Below are positions 16,505 to 25,126 of a stretch of DNA of 64,000 nucleotides, piece by piece (position 1 is the first letter of the stretch; each line of letters starts with the position of its first letter). A program made the translations under genes and the position numbers. This DNA comes from an uncultured Lachnospiraceae bacterium (GTDB taxonomy: Bacteria; Bacillota; Clostridia; Lachnospirales; Lachnospiraceae), in contig CALWLA010000011.1 in assembly GCA_944381405.1 (NCBI GenBank), positions 1 to 64,000 on the forward strand, written 5' to 3'. The notes under the pieces are model-generated. The model made no database searches. It worked only from the letters and a program-made list of their open reading frames with translations, and was not told where the DNA came from.

Positions 16505-17537
16505 GATCATGTCCTCCTCCCGAGCAATAGGAGCAGGGGCCTAAATGCCCCGCTTCCTTCAGCTTGATCTCCCGCGCGTAAGCGCCGATGGCTTTACAGT
16601 CCGGACTGCTGTGGTAGGCAGTTCCGCTGGCCATGATATAGACCTGCCCGGAGCCTCCGGGCCTGCAGCTCTTTCATGGGTCGTATCTGCCGCCGGAGCT
16701 GTTCCGCCGGTCCCCGATGGTTTCTGCAGAGACCCGTTGCAGCACATTGTCCAGGTAATGACAATGCCGGTCCTTGTGATAGACCGTGCTGGTCTTCCCC
16801 ACATAGACCACCGGGTCCCCGTCTGCATCCCTGTCAAATCCATCGGAGGTTTCTCCCTCCTCCGCAGGACCGTACTGATCCTTGCCCCGGCCGCCCTCCG
16901 TACCTGTCCAGGCCCGGCGGTTCACCACGGAGCTCATGGGGATGCTGTCTATTCCAAAGATCGAAAAGGGCAGCCTCATATCATATCGGAGCTCCATTTC
17001 GATCATATCGTTCTGCAGGATATTGCATTTTTCAAAATATGGATCGCGGTAAATGTCTCCATCCAGCGAGGCCAGTACCCGGGCCGCCGTAACACCGGTA
17101 TTCAACCCTTCCGCAAAGCCCTCGAAGATCCCCTCTCCCGTTTCTCCTGCCGGCTGAGGCTTCTTGTTCAGGAGTTCTTTTCCGCCGGTTTCCATAAGGC
17201 GTTCCACATAGGCCGCCTGGGCCATATCCTTTGCCGCAGCCTCCATCACGTTCTGCAGCTGCCTGCGTTCATCCAGTAGCTTCAGGGGCGCCAGAAGCAT
17301 CAGCGCCGTAAACAGAAACACCGGCAGGCACAGGGCAGCCTCCACCGTCAGACTGGCAGGGGCCCGGATATGAAGTTTTTGGGACTGCAGGCATGCCTTT
17401 TTTCTGGAGCGCGGAGCTTTTTTGCCGGATCCGGTTTGTGCCTGGAGAGCAGTTTTCCTGATATCGCCGCAAAAATTATTCGTCATACGAGGTTTGGATG
17501 CCTTATTCTGTTTTCTGAAAAATTCGATCTTGTTCAT
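16494..17537 (-). CDS. Pseudopilin-like protein with in-frame TGA: candidate selenoprotein or nonsense mutant
   Basis: Read to the first stop (16674) the product has 287 residues: basic leader, APASLTVEAALCLPVFLF membrane segment (about 58-85), soluble domain, and a Cys/His module with VYVGKTSTVYHKDRHC ending GGRYDP. Codon 288 is TGA (16676-16674). The same frame continues as KSCRPGGSGQ, then VYIMASGTAYHSSPDC and PCSYC, a second copy of the module, and stops at 16494, 11 nt inside the next gene. In copy 2 the motif is P-C-x-x-C; in copy 1 it reads P-(TGA)-K-S-C. Ending at 16674 would leave the only long gap (169 nt) in this packed operon. A mutated Cys codon is the plain alternative. Confidence 0.6.
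16646..16662 (-). other. Hairpin 3' of the in-frame TGA, SECIS-like
   Basis: On the minus strand GCCCGGA (16662-16656), loop GGC, TCCGGGC (16652-16646): 7 perfect pairs starting 11 nt after the TGA, so the loop begins 18 nt after it. Bacterial SECIS elements usually have a short loop with a G among its first two bases, 16-37 nt after the UGA. The fit is good, but such a hairpin can arise by chance in GC-rich Pro/Gly codons. Confidence 0.35.
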
Positions 17538-17576
17538 TCCGCCCTCTTTTCTTCCGACATGCCTGCTGATCCCTCA

Positions 17577-19541
17577 TCAGTAGCTGAAGTAGGTTTCCGT
17601 CCTGATCGCATACAGCTTTTCCAAAGGCCAAAGATTTCCGAGCATCCCCAATGAGGCAAGCACATGCTTTGTTTTTGCCTCTGCTCCCATCCGCATGGAA
17701 TAAATGCAGCGTGTCAGAAGAAAATCCTGCTGTCCGCTTTTTACATTCATCTGTATCATATCCATCATGCGATAATCATACAGAGAAGACTGACCATAAA
17801 ATAATAAGATGCGCAGATATTCCCGATAGGAAAAGCCCTCCTGGCCTCCGCCCTCCGGAAGCACGCCGTTGCTGCTGCCAATGCTCAAAAGCCCCTCCAG
17901 GGTCAGATAAAAGCTTTGGCGGCTGTGGAGAAAAGGAACTTCCTTTCCTCCCAGCAGATCCCGGACATCGCAAAGGGCCTGTCCCAGGGCCCATACCCCC
18001 AGGATGAAAAAGGTCATCACCGCGATCAGGGGCGTAAAGCCAGCTACGCCGGTGATCACAGCCGCCAGAGCCCTGGCCTCGCTGCGCTTTTCCGTATCGG
18101 TAAACAGATAGATCAGATTGAGTCCCTCCCGCATCGCCAAAAGACTCATGACCGTATCGGAAAGATTTTCATAATCATTCTCCTTTCCATTCAGGATGTA
18201 TTCGATCTCCATGTGGCCGCTGCCCCGTGTCTCCGGCCGCTTTCCATAGCGGTCCCGGCCAAAATAGTGGAAGCTCTGGAGGCCGTATTCCCCCATCAGC
18301 ACCCGCTCCGTAAGGGACAGGCGGCAGCCATTCGTTCCGGAAAAGGCCGTGGCGGAGGGGGCGTCGGAAAGCTCCAGCTGATCCTTTGACACGCTGACTC
18401 CTTCCGGCAGCAGCAGCTCCAGCACATGCCCCTTCAAAAGGGCTGATACCTGTTCCAGAAACCCTTCCTTTTCCTTGTCCGCAACGCCGTGGGCCGCAGA
18501 AAGCTGCAGCAGCTCATATTCCAGAAAATGCCGCCGTACCGGCGCCCATACCGCCTCCTCGTCCAACTCGTCGTCTTCATCCGCAGGCTCCCAGCTGGCA
18601 ATATATGCCTCTGCCGCCTCCGCTTCCGCTATCACGGAATCCAGAAACGCTGCGTTTGCCTCTGCCTTTTCCGGCAGCGCCGCGATCTGCTGCCTGCGGG
18701 CTCCGTCCTCGTTGACGTAGGATTCATATTCCCGGATGTCGCTTTCCATGGCCCCTCTTACCGCCTCGGACAGGGATTCCTTTTCCGCCTCGTACCGCTG
18801 CCGGGATTCCCCAAGGGCCTGCGCCAGCCGGTCCGCCTGTTCCTCATAGGCCTGCACCAGCTTTGGCACCTGCCGCAGCGCCTCCTGCATCCGCTGCATA
18901 TAATGGATAAAACTGCCGCCGGAAAGCCGCTCCACCGCAGCCAGCGCGCTTTCATAGTGCTCCTTCTGCTCCGTCAGGGCCTGGTTCAGATCCTCGATGG
19001 CTTTTTCCAGCCGGACCGCTTCCTTTGTATGGTCCTCGTACAGATCCGACACCCGGTCCAATGCCCCGGCCTCGCCGATGTCCGCCAGCATCTTGACCGC
19101 GGTCCCGTAGTCCCAGAGGGATTCGAAGATCCCGTATTTCATATAGTCCAGGACCTCCCGTTCAAAAAGCTCTCCGTCAAGCTCCGTCAAAAGCAGCCGG
19201 TCCTCCACCGTGATCTCCCCCAGTTCCTCCGGGTACCAGTCGGAGGCCCCCAGATAAGGCGACAGGAACCGTTCCATCTCGTCGCAGAGCTGCTGCTCCT
19301 CGTAATGCTCCAGGCCCAGCAGGCGGTAATCCTCCCAAAGCTTCCTGTGATACTGGGAAAACAGGGAGTCCATGGCGGAATTCACCGCCTGGGTAAAATA
19401 CAGTCTGGCGCCCTGGGTGCGGGCAGATTCCAGGATCCCCAGCAGCAGGGCAAAGACCAGACACAGGGTCAGGGCGAAAAAGACGGTGATCTGTCCTGCC
19501 GCCGCCGGGGCTGCGGTCTTCCTTCCCCTTTTTTCACTCAT
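17577..19541 (-). CDS. DUF5702 protein of the Tad-like cluster (TadG-like)
   Basis: A 654-residue protein with an N-terminal membrane segment ITVFFALTLCLVFALLLGILE (about 18-38) preceded by a basic stretch, long helical coiled regions at about 185-300, and a second hydrophobic stretch near 515. The Gly-Gln-Ile-Thr-Val-Phe-Phe-Ala start is typical of DUF5702 proteins in clostridial Tad clusters, thought to play the TadG role (pilus assembly or anchoring outside the membrane). It begins 2 nt after the Flp1-like gene. A biochemical activity is not known to me. Confidence 0.75.
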   Translation of the reverse strand: MSEKRGRKTAAPAAAGQITVFFALTLCLVFALLLGILESARTQGARLYFTQAVNSAMDSLFSQYHRKLWEDYRLLGLEHYEEQQLCDEMERFLSPYLGASDWYPEELGEITVEDRLLLTELDGELFEREVLDYMKYGIFESLWDYGTAVKMLADIGEAGALDRVSDLYEDHTKEAVRLEKAIEDLNQALTEQKEHYESALAAVERLSGGSFIHYMQRMQEALRQVPKLVQAYEEQADRLAQALGESRQRYEAEKESLSEAVRGAMESDIREYESYVNEDGARRQQIAALPEKAEANAAFLDSVIAEAEAAEAYIASWEPADEDDELDEEAVWAPVRRHFLEYELLQLSAAHGVADKEKEGFLEQVSALLKGHVLELLLPEGVSVSKDQLELSDAPSATAFSGTNGCRLSLTERVLMGEYGLQSFHYFGRDRYGKRPETRGSGHMEIEYILNGKENDYENLSDTVMSLLAMREGLNLIYLFTDTEKRSEARALAAVITGVAGFTPLIAVMTFFILGVWALGQALCDVRDLLGGKEVPFLHSRQSFYLTLEGLLSIGSSNGVLPEGGGQEGFSYREYLRILLFYGQSSLYDYRMMDMIQMNVKSGQQDFLLTRCIYSMRMGAEAKTKHVLASLGMLGNLWPLEKLYAIRTETYFSY

Positions 19542-19543
19542 GC

Positions 19544-19810
19544 CTAATAAACGCTTTCCGAAAGGGTGTCGATCTGCTTGAAGATGTCCGTCAGAAGCTC
19601 GTTGATCTGCTCCTTGAAAATGATCACAAGTCCGATCAGCACCACCAGGATCAAAACGATCTCGATCACTCCGATACCATCCTCCTCAGAAAAAAGCGCC
19701 TTGAAAAGCCGCCTGATATACTCCCAGAAGGAGGGCTTCCGTCCCTTGAAAAATCCTGCGGTTCCCGCCGTCAGCCGGAATCCGCCGTTCCTTTGCAGCA
19801 TGCCTTCCAT
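19544..19810 (-). CDS. Flp1-like type IVb pilin
   Basis: An 88-residue prepilin: a long basic leader, EEDGIGVIEIVLILVVLIGLVIIF with the processing site and Glu at mature position 5 or so, then a short helical tail. This is the Flp1-like family, the main fibre subunit of clostridial Tad pili. GGAGG lies 8 nt upstream of the ATG. It sits between the TadC platform gene and DUF5702. Cleavage probably falls after a Gly in DGIG; the exact bond is uncertain. Confidence 0.85.
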   Translation of the reverse strand: MEGMLQRNGGFRLTAGTAGFFKGRKPSFWEYIRRLFKALFSEEDGIGVIEIVLILVVLIGLVIIFKEQINELLTDIFKQIDTLSESVY

Positions 19811-19853
19811 CCCCTTTTCCTCCTTTTCCTTTACTTTTCTGACCGGCGGTCCT

Positions 19854-21161
19854 TTATCCGCCTATGGACAGCATGGCGGGCAGGATGACGATGACCATGA
19901 CGATGATCAGCATCATGAACAGGGGCAGCAGCAGTCGGGTGCCTGCCTCCTCTCCCCGCCGTTTTGCGGCGTTTTTCCGTTCCTCAAAGGCGCTGTCCAT
20001 TTCCGCCTGCAAAAGCGGACAGAGATTCCTGCCGCCGTTTTTCCGGTTCTGCTCCAACAGGGCGCAGAGCTTGATATAGGGCTGCAGCCTGCAGCGCCTT
20101 CCGAAATTCTGATAGGCCTTCCCCTCGGGAATGCCCTTCTGCATTTCCTCACAGGTCCGCCGCATTTCCTCATAGACGGCCCGCTCCCCTACAAGGCCCT
20201 TCCGCTGCATCTCCTCATAGGTCCTGAGGATGCGCTCCCAGGCGTTCCGGATCGTAAGCCCTGCCCCCAGATAGACGATGAGCTTGGACACCAGCTCCGA
20301 ATAATCCATCAGAAGCTCCTCCTCCCGTTTTTTCTGCTCCCTGGCGCCCTCCGTCCGGGATTTCATGGACAGCAGCGCTGCGGCAGTCGTGCCCAAAAAC
20401 AGCAGCCATACCGCGCTGTGATCCTGCTCCAGCCGGTAGGCAAGCCTTCGGCCTGCGAATTCCTCCGGAAGCTTCAGCGCATCCTCCGTGACCTGGTTCA
20501 GATCAGCCTTTTCCAACGCCTTTTGAAAATCCGACAGCAGGGCCTCTTCCTCCGTCAGAAGCTGCGGACAGACCGTCACGTCAAAGACATAGGTGCCCGT
20601 GTGCTTTCCATCCGTCATAGCCGCCTTCAGGGTCGTTTCCACCGGCAAGGAAAGCTCTGCATTCTTCACCTCTCCCTCATAGGAGATCAGCTCCGCATCC
20701 TCCGGGTACCAGGAGATCCGGACGCCGTAGTCCGGCAAGGATTTCGGCAGCTGAAGGTTCTGCCGCACCTCGGAAAGGTCCGCGTTTTCTCCCAGCATCA
20801 GTCCGGGAAGCTCTTCCGCACAGCGCCAGAATATCTCCTCCGCCTCTTCCTCGGTATATTCCCTGGGGGCCACCCGCACCAGAAGCTCTGTTTCCCGCTC
20901 TTCCCCCAAAAGTCCGGAAACGGAAAGGCCGTATTCCTTTTCCGAGCCGCCGTAGCCCTCCCGCAGCAGGCTCCCCTCCTCCGGAAGCCTGCCGGTACCC
21001 TGGGTCAGGAATACCGCCCCGGATAAGAGAAACGTTCCCAGCAGGCACAGAAGGGGCTTTTTCCCGATCCTTTCAAGGGCGCGCCATCCCTTTTGCAGCA
21101 GTCTGTGCCGCGGCGGCGACAGCTTCTTCGGCAACGTCCAGCGCTTTTGTAAAAATGCCAT
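19854..21161 (-). CDS. TadC-like platform protein (type II secretion F domain)
   Basis: A 435-residue membrane protein. An N-terminal helix (about 40-58) is followed by a 180-residue domain outside the membrane, rich in Glu, then a second helix and a T2SSF domain (about 275-435) with MDYSELVSKLIVYLGAGLTIRNAW and a C-terminal membrane pair LFMMLIIVMVIVILPAML. It forms the inner-membrane platform with TadB. ATG 21161 is chosen since AGGAGG lies upstream; the longer frame runs into tadB. The extra N-terminal domain is common in clostridial TadC. Confidence 0.75.
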   Translation of the reverse strand: MAFLQKRWTLPKKLSPPRHRLLQKGWRALERIGKKPLLCLLGTFLLSGAVFLTQGTGRLPEEGSLLREGYGGSEKEYGLSVSGLLGEERETELLVRVAPREYTEEEAEEIFWRCAEELPGLMLGENADLSEVRQNLQLPKSLPDYGVRISWYPEDAELISYEGEVKNAELSLPVETTLKAAMTDGKHTGTYVFDVTVCPQLLTEEEALLSDFQKALEKADLNQVTEDALKLPEEFAGRRLAYRLEQDHSAVWLLFLGTTAAALLSMKSRTEGAREQKKREEELLMDYSELVSKLIVYLGAGLTIRNAWERILRTYEEMQRKGLVGERAVYEEMRRTCEEMQKGIPEGKAYQNFGRRCRLQPYIKLCALLEQNRKNGGRNLCPLLQAEMDSAFEERKNAAKRRGEEAGTRLLLPLFMMLIIVMVIVILPAMLSIGG

Positions 21162-21196
21162 CCTCTTTTTCCTCCTGTAGCTCCGTTCCTCCCGTC

Positions 21197-22054
21197 CTAT
21201 ACCCGGATGTCCATGATCCTTTCCGACAGGACGCAGGCGCCGATATAGGCTGCCAGGCACACCGTCATGATGCACCTGCCCAGAAGGGTCTGATACATCA
21301 CATCGAAAAATCCGCTGCTGCTGAGTTCCACATACAGGATGATTCCAAAGGGCATAAAGTTCATGATCCGCTGCTCAAACCGTCTGGCCGCCGTCAGGTT
21401 GTTGATCTCCTCCATCACCGACAGCTTTTCCCGGATCACCGTCACCGTATGGTCGATGATGGAGCAAAGCTCCCCGCCGCTGCGTTTTGCGATGGAAAAC
21501 ACCTCCGTAAAATTCCGGATGTCCTCTATGCCGCTGCGCTCCGACAGCTCCAGAAGCAATGCCTCCACAGGCTTATGCAGCCGCAGCTGTCCGCTGATAT
21601 ACAGAAATTCCTCTGTGATCATGGCCTTTTTCCCATAAAGATTTTCCAGCTCCCGCTCCGTGGCAAAAAAAGCGTTTTCCACGGAATAGCCTGCTCCTAA
21701 AAAGGAGCTCAGGATCCCCGCCGCCTCCTTGAACTGTAGTGTCAACCTCCACTGGCGTTTTTTCAGGAGGGCCTTTCTCCGGTAAAGCGGCAGGCCGATC
21801 AGGCCAAAGGGCAGCAGAAACAGAAACAAGGAGAAGCTGTGGTAAAAGGTATAGGCCACGAGCCCTGCCAGAGCTGCGCCCATGGCGCCGTTGGCCGCCC
21901 ATTCCGACGCCGACAGCCGGTAACGCCGGTAATCAGTCCGCGAGCCTCTGGCCCGCCCGAAGCAGTTTTTCCCGGTTGTCGAGGCTGCCTGTTTTTTTAA
22001 GCCGTTTTTCCGCCGCATCAAATGCAAACAAGGGCGTAAGCTGAAATCCTTCAT
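21197..22054 (-). CDS. TadB-like platform protein (type II secretion F domain)
   Basis: A 285-residue frame with two membrane helices near 55-95, a cytoplasmic T2SSF domain (LQFKEAAGILSSFLGAGYSVENAF, about 105-240) and a C-terminal helix pair. The conserved part starts near [12 protein letters not shown] (about residue 41). The start is uncertain: ATG 22054 has AGAGGA 7 nt upstream but implies a 122-nt overlap with the ATPase gene; ATG 22018 has a weaker site. No start codon lies near the conserved beginning. Confidence 0.7.
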   Translation of the reverse strand: MKDFSLRPCLHLMRRKNGLKKQAASTTGKNCFGRARGSRTDYRRYRLSASEWAANGAMGAALAGLVAYTFYHSFSLFLFLLPFGLIGLPLYRRKALLKKRQWRLTLQFKEAAGILSSFLGAGYSVENAFFATERELENLYGKKAMITEEFLYISGQLRLHKPVEALLLELSERSGIEDIRNFTEVFSIAKRSGGELCSIIDHTVTVIREKLSVMEEINNLTAARRFEQRIMNFMPFGIILYVELSSSGFFDVMYQTLLGRCIMTVCLAAYIGACVLSERIMDIRV

Positions 22055-23195
22055 TCCCGTATCCTCTTATCTCCGAAATCTCCAGGACCCGCCGGGACCG
22101 GTCAGAGAGCCTACCCAGATGTACCAGCAGATCCAGGGCCGAAGCGATCTGGCTGCGGATCGCCGGAACCGGCAGAGATGCTCCCATCAGCACCATGGCC
22201 TCCAACCGGTGCAGCATGTCCGCCGCAGAGTTTCCGTGACCTGTGGAAAGGCTGCCGTCGTGGCCCGTATTCATGGCCTGCAGCATATCCATCGCTTCTC
22301 CGCCCCGCACCTCTCCCACAACGATCCTGTCGGGATTCATCCGGAGGCTCGCCTTGATCAGCGCCGACATGGTGATGGCCCCCTCTCCCTCGGAGTTGGG
22401 ATTTCTGGTTTCCAGGCGGACCAGGTTTGGAATGTGCCTTAGCTGTAGCTCCGCAGAATCCTCGATGGTGATCACCCGTTCCTCCCTGGGAATAAAATCA
22501 GACAGGGCGTTCAGAAAGGTGGTCTTTCCGGAGCTGGTGCCTCCGGAAATGAAGATGTTGTAGCCGGAGCGCACCAGCACCTTCAGATAGTCCGCCGCCT
22601 CCTCCGTAAGGGTCCCCAGGGCGATCATCTTTTCCATGCCCAGAGGCTCCGGAAACTTTCGTATGGTAAGCACCGGGCCGCAGAGGGAAGCCGGCGGCAG
22701 CACGATATGGACCCGGGAGCCGTCGGGAAGCCTGGCGTCCGCGATGGGGGAGGCGGTGTTGACGCTGCGGTTGACGCCGCTGACGATCTGCTGAATCAGA
22801 TCCTCCAGCTGCTCCTCTGATTCAAACTGCCGGTCCCAGCGCGCCACGCCTCCGCCCCGTTCCAGAAACACCGACTCCGGCCCGTTCACCATGATCTCAT
22901 TCACCGAGGGATCCTCCAAAAGCTCCTGCAGGATGCCAAATCTCCGGAAGGAATTGAACAGATTCCGGTGAAGCCGCGTCCTCTCACTCAGGCTGAACCG
23001 CTCCGCCTCCCGCAGGATCTCCTCATCGATCCGCCGCCGCAGGGCCTGATCCGTCAGAAGCCCTGCATCCCCCTGCTCCTCCAGGATCCTCTGCCGGAGC
23101 CGTTGTTCCGCCGCCGCAAGCCGCGCCTCCTGCCGTTCCCCTTCCGGTGGCTCCCTTTCCTGCAGCTTTCCCGGCCGCTGTCCGTTTCTCAGCAT
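21933..23195 (-). CDS. CpaF/TadA-family pilus assembly ATPase
   Basis: A 420-residue ATPase of the type II/IV secretion (GspE/VirB11) class. Walker A is [10 protein letters not shown] (about 220-229); an Asp box ([10 protein letters not shown]), Walker B region ([12 protein letters not shown]) and His box ([13 protein letters not shown]) follow. The first 90 residues are helical and charged. It powers pilus assembly at the platform formed by the two T2SSF proteins. AGGTGG lies upstream of the ATG. It overlaps the TadZ-like gene by 7 nt. Confidence 0.93.
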   Translation of the reverse strand: MLRNGQRPGKLQEREPPEGERQEARLAAAEQRLRQRILEEQGDAGLLTDQALRRRIDEEILREAERFSLSERTRLHRNLFNSFRRFGILQELLEDPSVNEIMVNGPESVFLERGGGVARWDRQFESEEQLEDLIQQIVSGVNRSVNTASPIADARLPDGSRVHIVLPPASLCGPVLTIRKFPEPLGMEKMIALGTLTEEAADYLKVLVRSGYNIFISGGTSSGKTTFLNALSDFIPREERVITIEDSAELQLRHIPNLVRLETRNPNSEGEGAITMSALIKASLRMNPDRIVVGEVRGGEAMDMLQAMNTGHDGSLSTGHGNSAADMLHRLEAMVLMGASLPVPAIRSQIASALDLLVHLGRLSDRSRRVLEISEIRGYGNEGFQLTPLFAFDAAEKRLKKTGSLDNREKLLRAGQRLAD

Positions 23196-24184
23196 CCTGC
23201 CACCTCTCTCGCATAGTCTCCCAAAGGACTCAGAAGCAGGCTGTCAAGGTAGCTGTCCCGGGACCGGATCGTTCCCGGCTGAGGCAGCCGAAGCTTCTGG
23301 ATCCGTTCCAGGATACGGCTCTTTCCCGTTTCCTTCAGATAATCCAGAAATTCCCCGCATTTTCCCTCGGAGATAAAATCCTCCAGCACCGGCATGTAAA
23401 CCACGTCGCTCAGCTCCATCATTGACAGGGCCGCTGCAGAAAATCCTCCCAGGTCCGCCACCATCAGGGTATGCTCCGTTTCCTCCATGATCCTTTCCAC
23501 GAGAGCCGTATGATCTCCCGGCTCCAGAGCCTCCTGATCCTCCGGTGAAAGGAATGGCGGAATATAGTCCACGCCGTAAAAGCTGTGCAGAAGCGTGCCG
23601 ATCCGGGCGCCGTCCAGACTGTCGTGGCGCAGGTGATAAAAGGCGTCGCCCAGGCCCCTTTCATAGCTTTCTCCCAGCAACCGGGACAGACCGGAAAATT
23701 TCTCCAGATTGAGATAAAGCACCCGTTCCCTCCTGGCCCGCAATGCGGAAAACAGCAGCGCAAAGCTGGTTTTATAGCACCGCCCCACCGGGGAAAAAAC
23801 GGAGATCAGCCGTTTCTCCCCGCCTGTATGTCCTGCGCCAAATCCGAGGCCCGCCTCTCCGGCAGCCACCATCACCGCCCGCAGGATCTCCTCCCCGGAC
23901 TGATATTTGTAAACTGCGTCTCTTTTTTCCAGAAGGGCCCCTCTATCCTGACCGGCGTCCCACAGCTGCAGCACCTGATCCGCATGCAGGTCGTAGACCC
24001 CCGTCAGAAGCTCCGGCTGTGCCAGCAGGATCTGTACCCGATGGTTTTCTGCAAAAGCCAGATAGCTTTCCAGACTGGAAAATGCCGCCGCCGTACAGGG
24101 CAGGCATTTTCTGCGGTTCAGATATTCGCAGAGCCGTTCCCCGTAGTCGCCCTCCTGATCGAGAATTGCCAATATTCGTTCCAT
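23189..24184 (-). CDS. TadZ/CpaE-like localisation protein
   Basis: A 331-residue protein: an atypical receiver-like domain (about 1-110) and a ParA/MinD-like domain with SPVGRCYKTSFALLF in place of Walker A, then LYLNLEKFSGL and VADLGGFS. In CpaE/TadZ proteins this domain places the pilus machine at the pole. The Walker A is unusual: Tyr stands where Gly normally precedes the Lys, so ATP hydrolysis may be weak or lost. ATG 24184 is chosen because GGAGGAG lies upstream; the longer frame start at 24238 lacks one. Confidence 0.7.
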   Translation of the reverse strand: MERILAILDQEGDYGERLCEYLNRRKCLPCTAAAFSSLESYLAFAENHRVQILLAQPELLTGVYDLHADQVLQLWDAGQDRGALLEKRDAVYKYQSGEEILRAVMVAAGEAGLGFGAGHTGGEKRLISVFSPVGRCYKTSFALLFSALRARRERVLYLNLEKFSGLSRLLGESYERGLGDAFYHLRHDSLDGARIGTLLHSFYGVDYIPPFLSPEDQEALEPGDHTALVERIMEETEHTLMVADLGGFSAAALSMMELSDVVYMPVLEDFISEGKCGEFLDYLKETGKSRILERIQKLRLPQPGTIRSRDSYLDSLLLSPLGDYAREVAGC

Positions 24185-24207
24185 TGTTCTCCTCCATCCT
24201 GATGTAC

Positions 24208-24768
24208 TCAAATGATGCTTCCTTGAAAACAGTTCCATACCAGCCGGAACAGATATGCCGGAAGAAAACAGGCCCCCAGTGGGATCCCCACCTCCAGGCC
24301 GTCCCGGTCCCGGTCATAATAGGGCTCGCTCCTGCCGGAAAAAGCGACCGGCTTCCGCCGCAGATATGCCAGAAGCTGCCGGATCCGTTTTTTCCAGAGC
24401 CGCCGCTTCACAAGCCGGAACAGGGAAACCGCCGCTCCCACAGCCGCGCCCTGATACAAAAGCCAGAGCCCATCCCTGCCCGGAAAACAGAAAAGGATAA
24501 AGGCCGCCAGCTTCAGGTCCCCTGCCCCCAACATGCGGAGGGCAAACAGCGGAAACAGTACCGGAAACGGCAGCGCCGCCCAGGCCAGAGCGCCTGCCAG
24601 CCGCCCGGTCCCCTGGGCAGCCTGCAAAATCCCTTCTGCCAGAAAGCCTGCAAAAAGCAGCCGGTTCGATATCTTATGGGTCTTCAGATCCTCCGCCCCC
24701 GCCAGAAAAAAGACCAGCGCCCTGGGCAGTTCCCGAAAAAAGGGTACAAAAAACAAAGCCTCCTGCAT
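24208..24768 (-). CDS. Prepilin peptidase, A24 family (first TadV of the cluster)
   Basis: A 186-residue membrane protein with catalytic Asp motifs AGAEDLKTHKISN and GAGDLKL. It lacks the N-terminal cysteine/methylase domain. A basic cytoplasmic insert (about 125-150) precedes the last helix. It is the first gene of the 11-gene Tad-like operon, 24 nt before the TadZ gene. With the A24 peptidase at 16064-16504 the cluster holds two peptidases, perhaps one for the Flp1-like pilin and one for the pseudopilins. Confidence 0.85.
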   Translation of the reverse strand: MQEALFFVPFFRELPRALVFFLAGAEDLKTHKISNRLLFAGFLAEGILQAAQGTGRLAGALAWAALPFPVLFPLFALRMLGAGDLKLAAFILFCFPGRDGLWLLYQGAAVGAAVSLFRLVKRRLWKKRIRQLLAYLRRKPVAFSGRSEPYYDRDRDGLEVGIPLGACFLPAYLFRLVWNCFQGSII

Positions 24769-24820
24769 CTTTTACCTGCTTCGTATCGTCTTCCGTTTTG
24801 CGTGAAAATAAAAGAAATTG

Positions 24821-24866
24821 TTGCTGTTGTGAATAAAACTGAATAAAAATGTGTTTGCTGTTGTGA
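24821..24866 (-). repeat. 12-bp direct repeats in the leader of the Tad operon
   Basis: TTGCTGTTGTGA at 24821-24832 and 24855-24866, 34 bp apart, with GAATAAAA twice between them. They lie in the 5' leader of the predicted transcript, not at the promoter, so an RNA-level or early-elongation role is possible. Confidence 0.5.
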
Positions 24867-24912
24867 CGAAATATGAATTGGATGTGTCCCCGATGTGCTT
24901 CGGGTGATTTTC

Positions 24913-24942
24913 ATGATACTCCAGGGATCGCTGATTTGTCAA
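24913..24942 (-). promoter_or_regulatory. Promoter of the Tad-like operon
   Basis: On the minus strand TTGACA (24942-24937), 18-nt spacer, TATCAT (24918-24913). The start near 24906 gives a leader of about 138 nt, including a CCCGA/TCGGG hairpin right after the start and the two direct repeats. The 24769-25126 gap holds only this, the leader and the V-ATPase terminator. Confidence 0.65.
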
Positions 24943-25015
24943 CGCGATTCCCCTTGTGTTTTTTTACAAAACCGGCTGTAAACATTCCACAATAAAAAGA
25001 ACAAAAGAAATACAA

Positions 25016-25075
25016 AAAGGATCCCGGTCCCCAGCGCATATGCGTTTGCGCCGGGCTCAGGACCCTTTCCATTTT
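25016..25075 (-). terminator. Terminator of the V-ATPase operon
   Basis: On the minus strand a long imperfect hairpin from AAGGGTCC (near 25073) to GGATCC (near 25021), with an inner GCGCA/TGCGC stem, followed by TTTTTG. It lies about 50 nt after the subunit D stop. Confidence 0.65.
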
Positions 25076-25126
25076 ATCGTCTCCGCTGCCTGTCAGGCTG
25101 CGTCTTTCGCGCCTTTGGGGCTCGCT

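Noticed and set aside
16559-16843. A separate small gene in another minus frame over the TGA region
   Set aside because: It is a shadow of the pseudopilin frame: no domain, no ribosome binding site, and the main frame shows a repeated conserved module there.
16494-17537. TGA read as Trp or Gly (alternative genetic code)
   Set aside because: TGA is used as a normal stop elsewhere in the window, for example in the RelB-type antitoxin, V-ATPase subunit C and rsmG-region genes, and Cys rather than Trp fits the site.
24769-24906. c-di-GMP riboswitch in the pilus operon leader (ACGCAAA motif present)
   Set aside because: The rest of the GEMM consensus (tetraloop and receptor) is missing and the spacing is wrong; chance match to a short motif.
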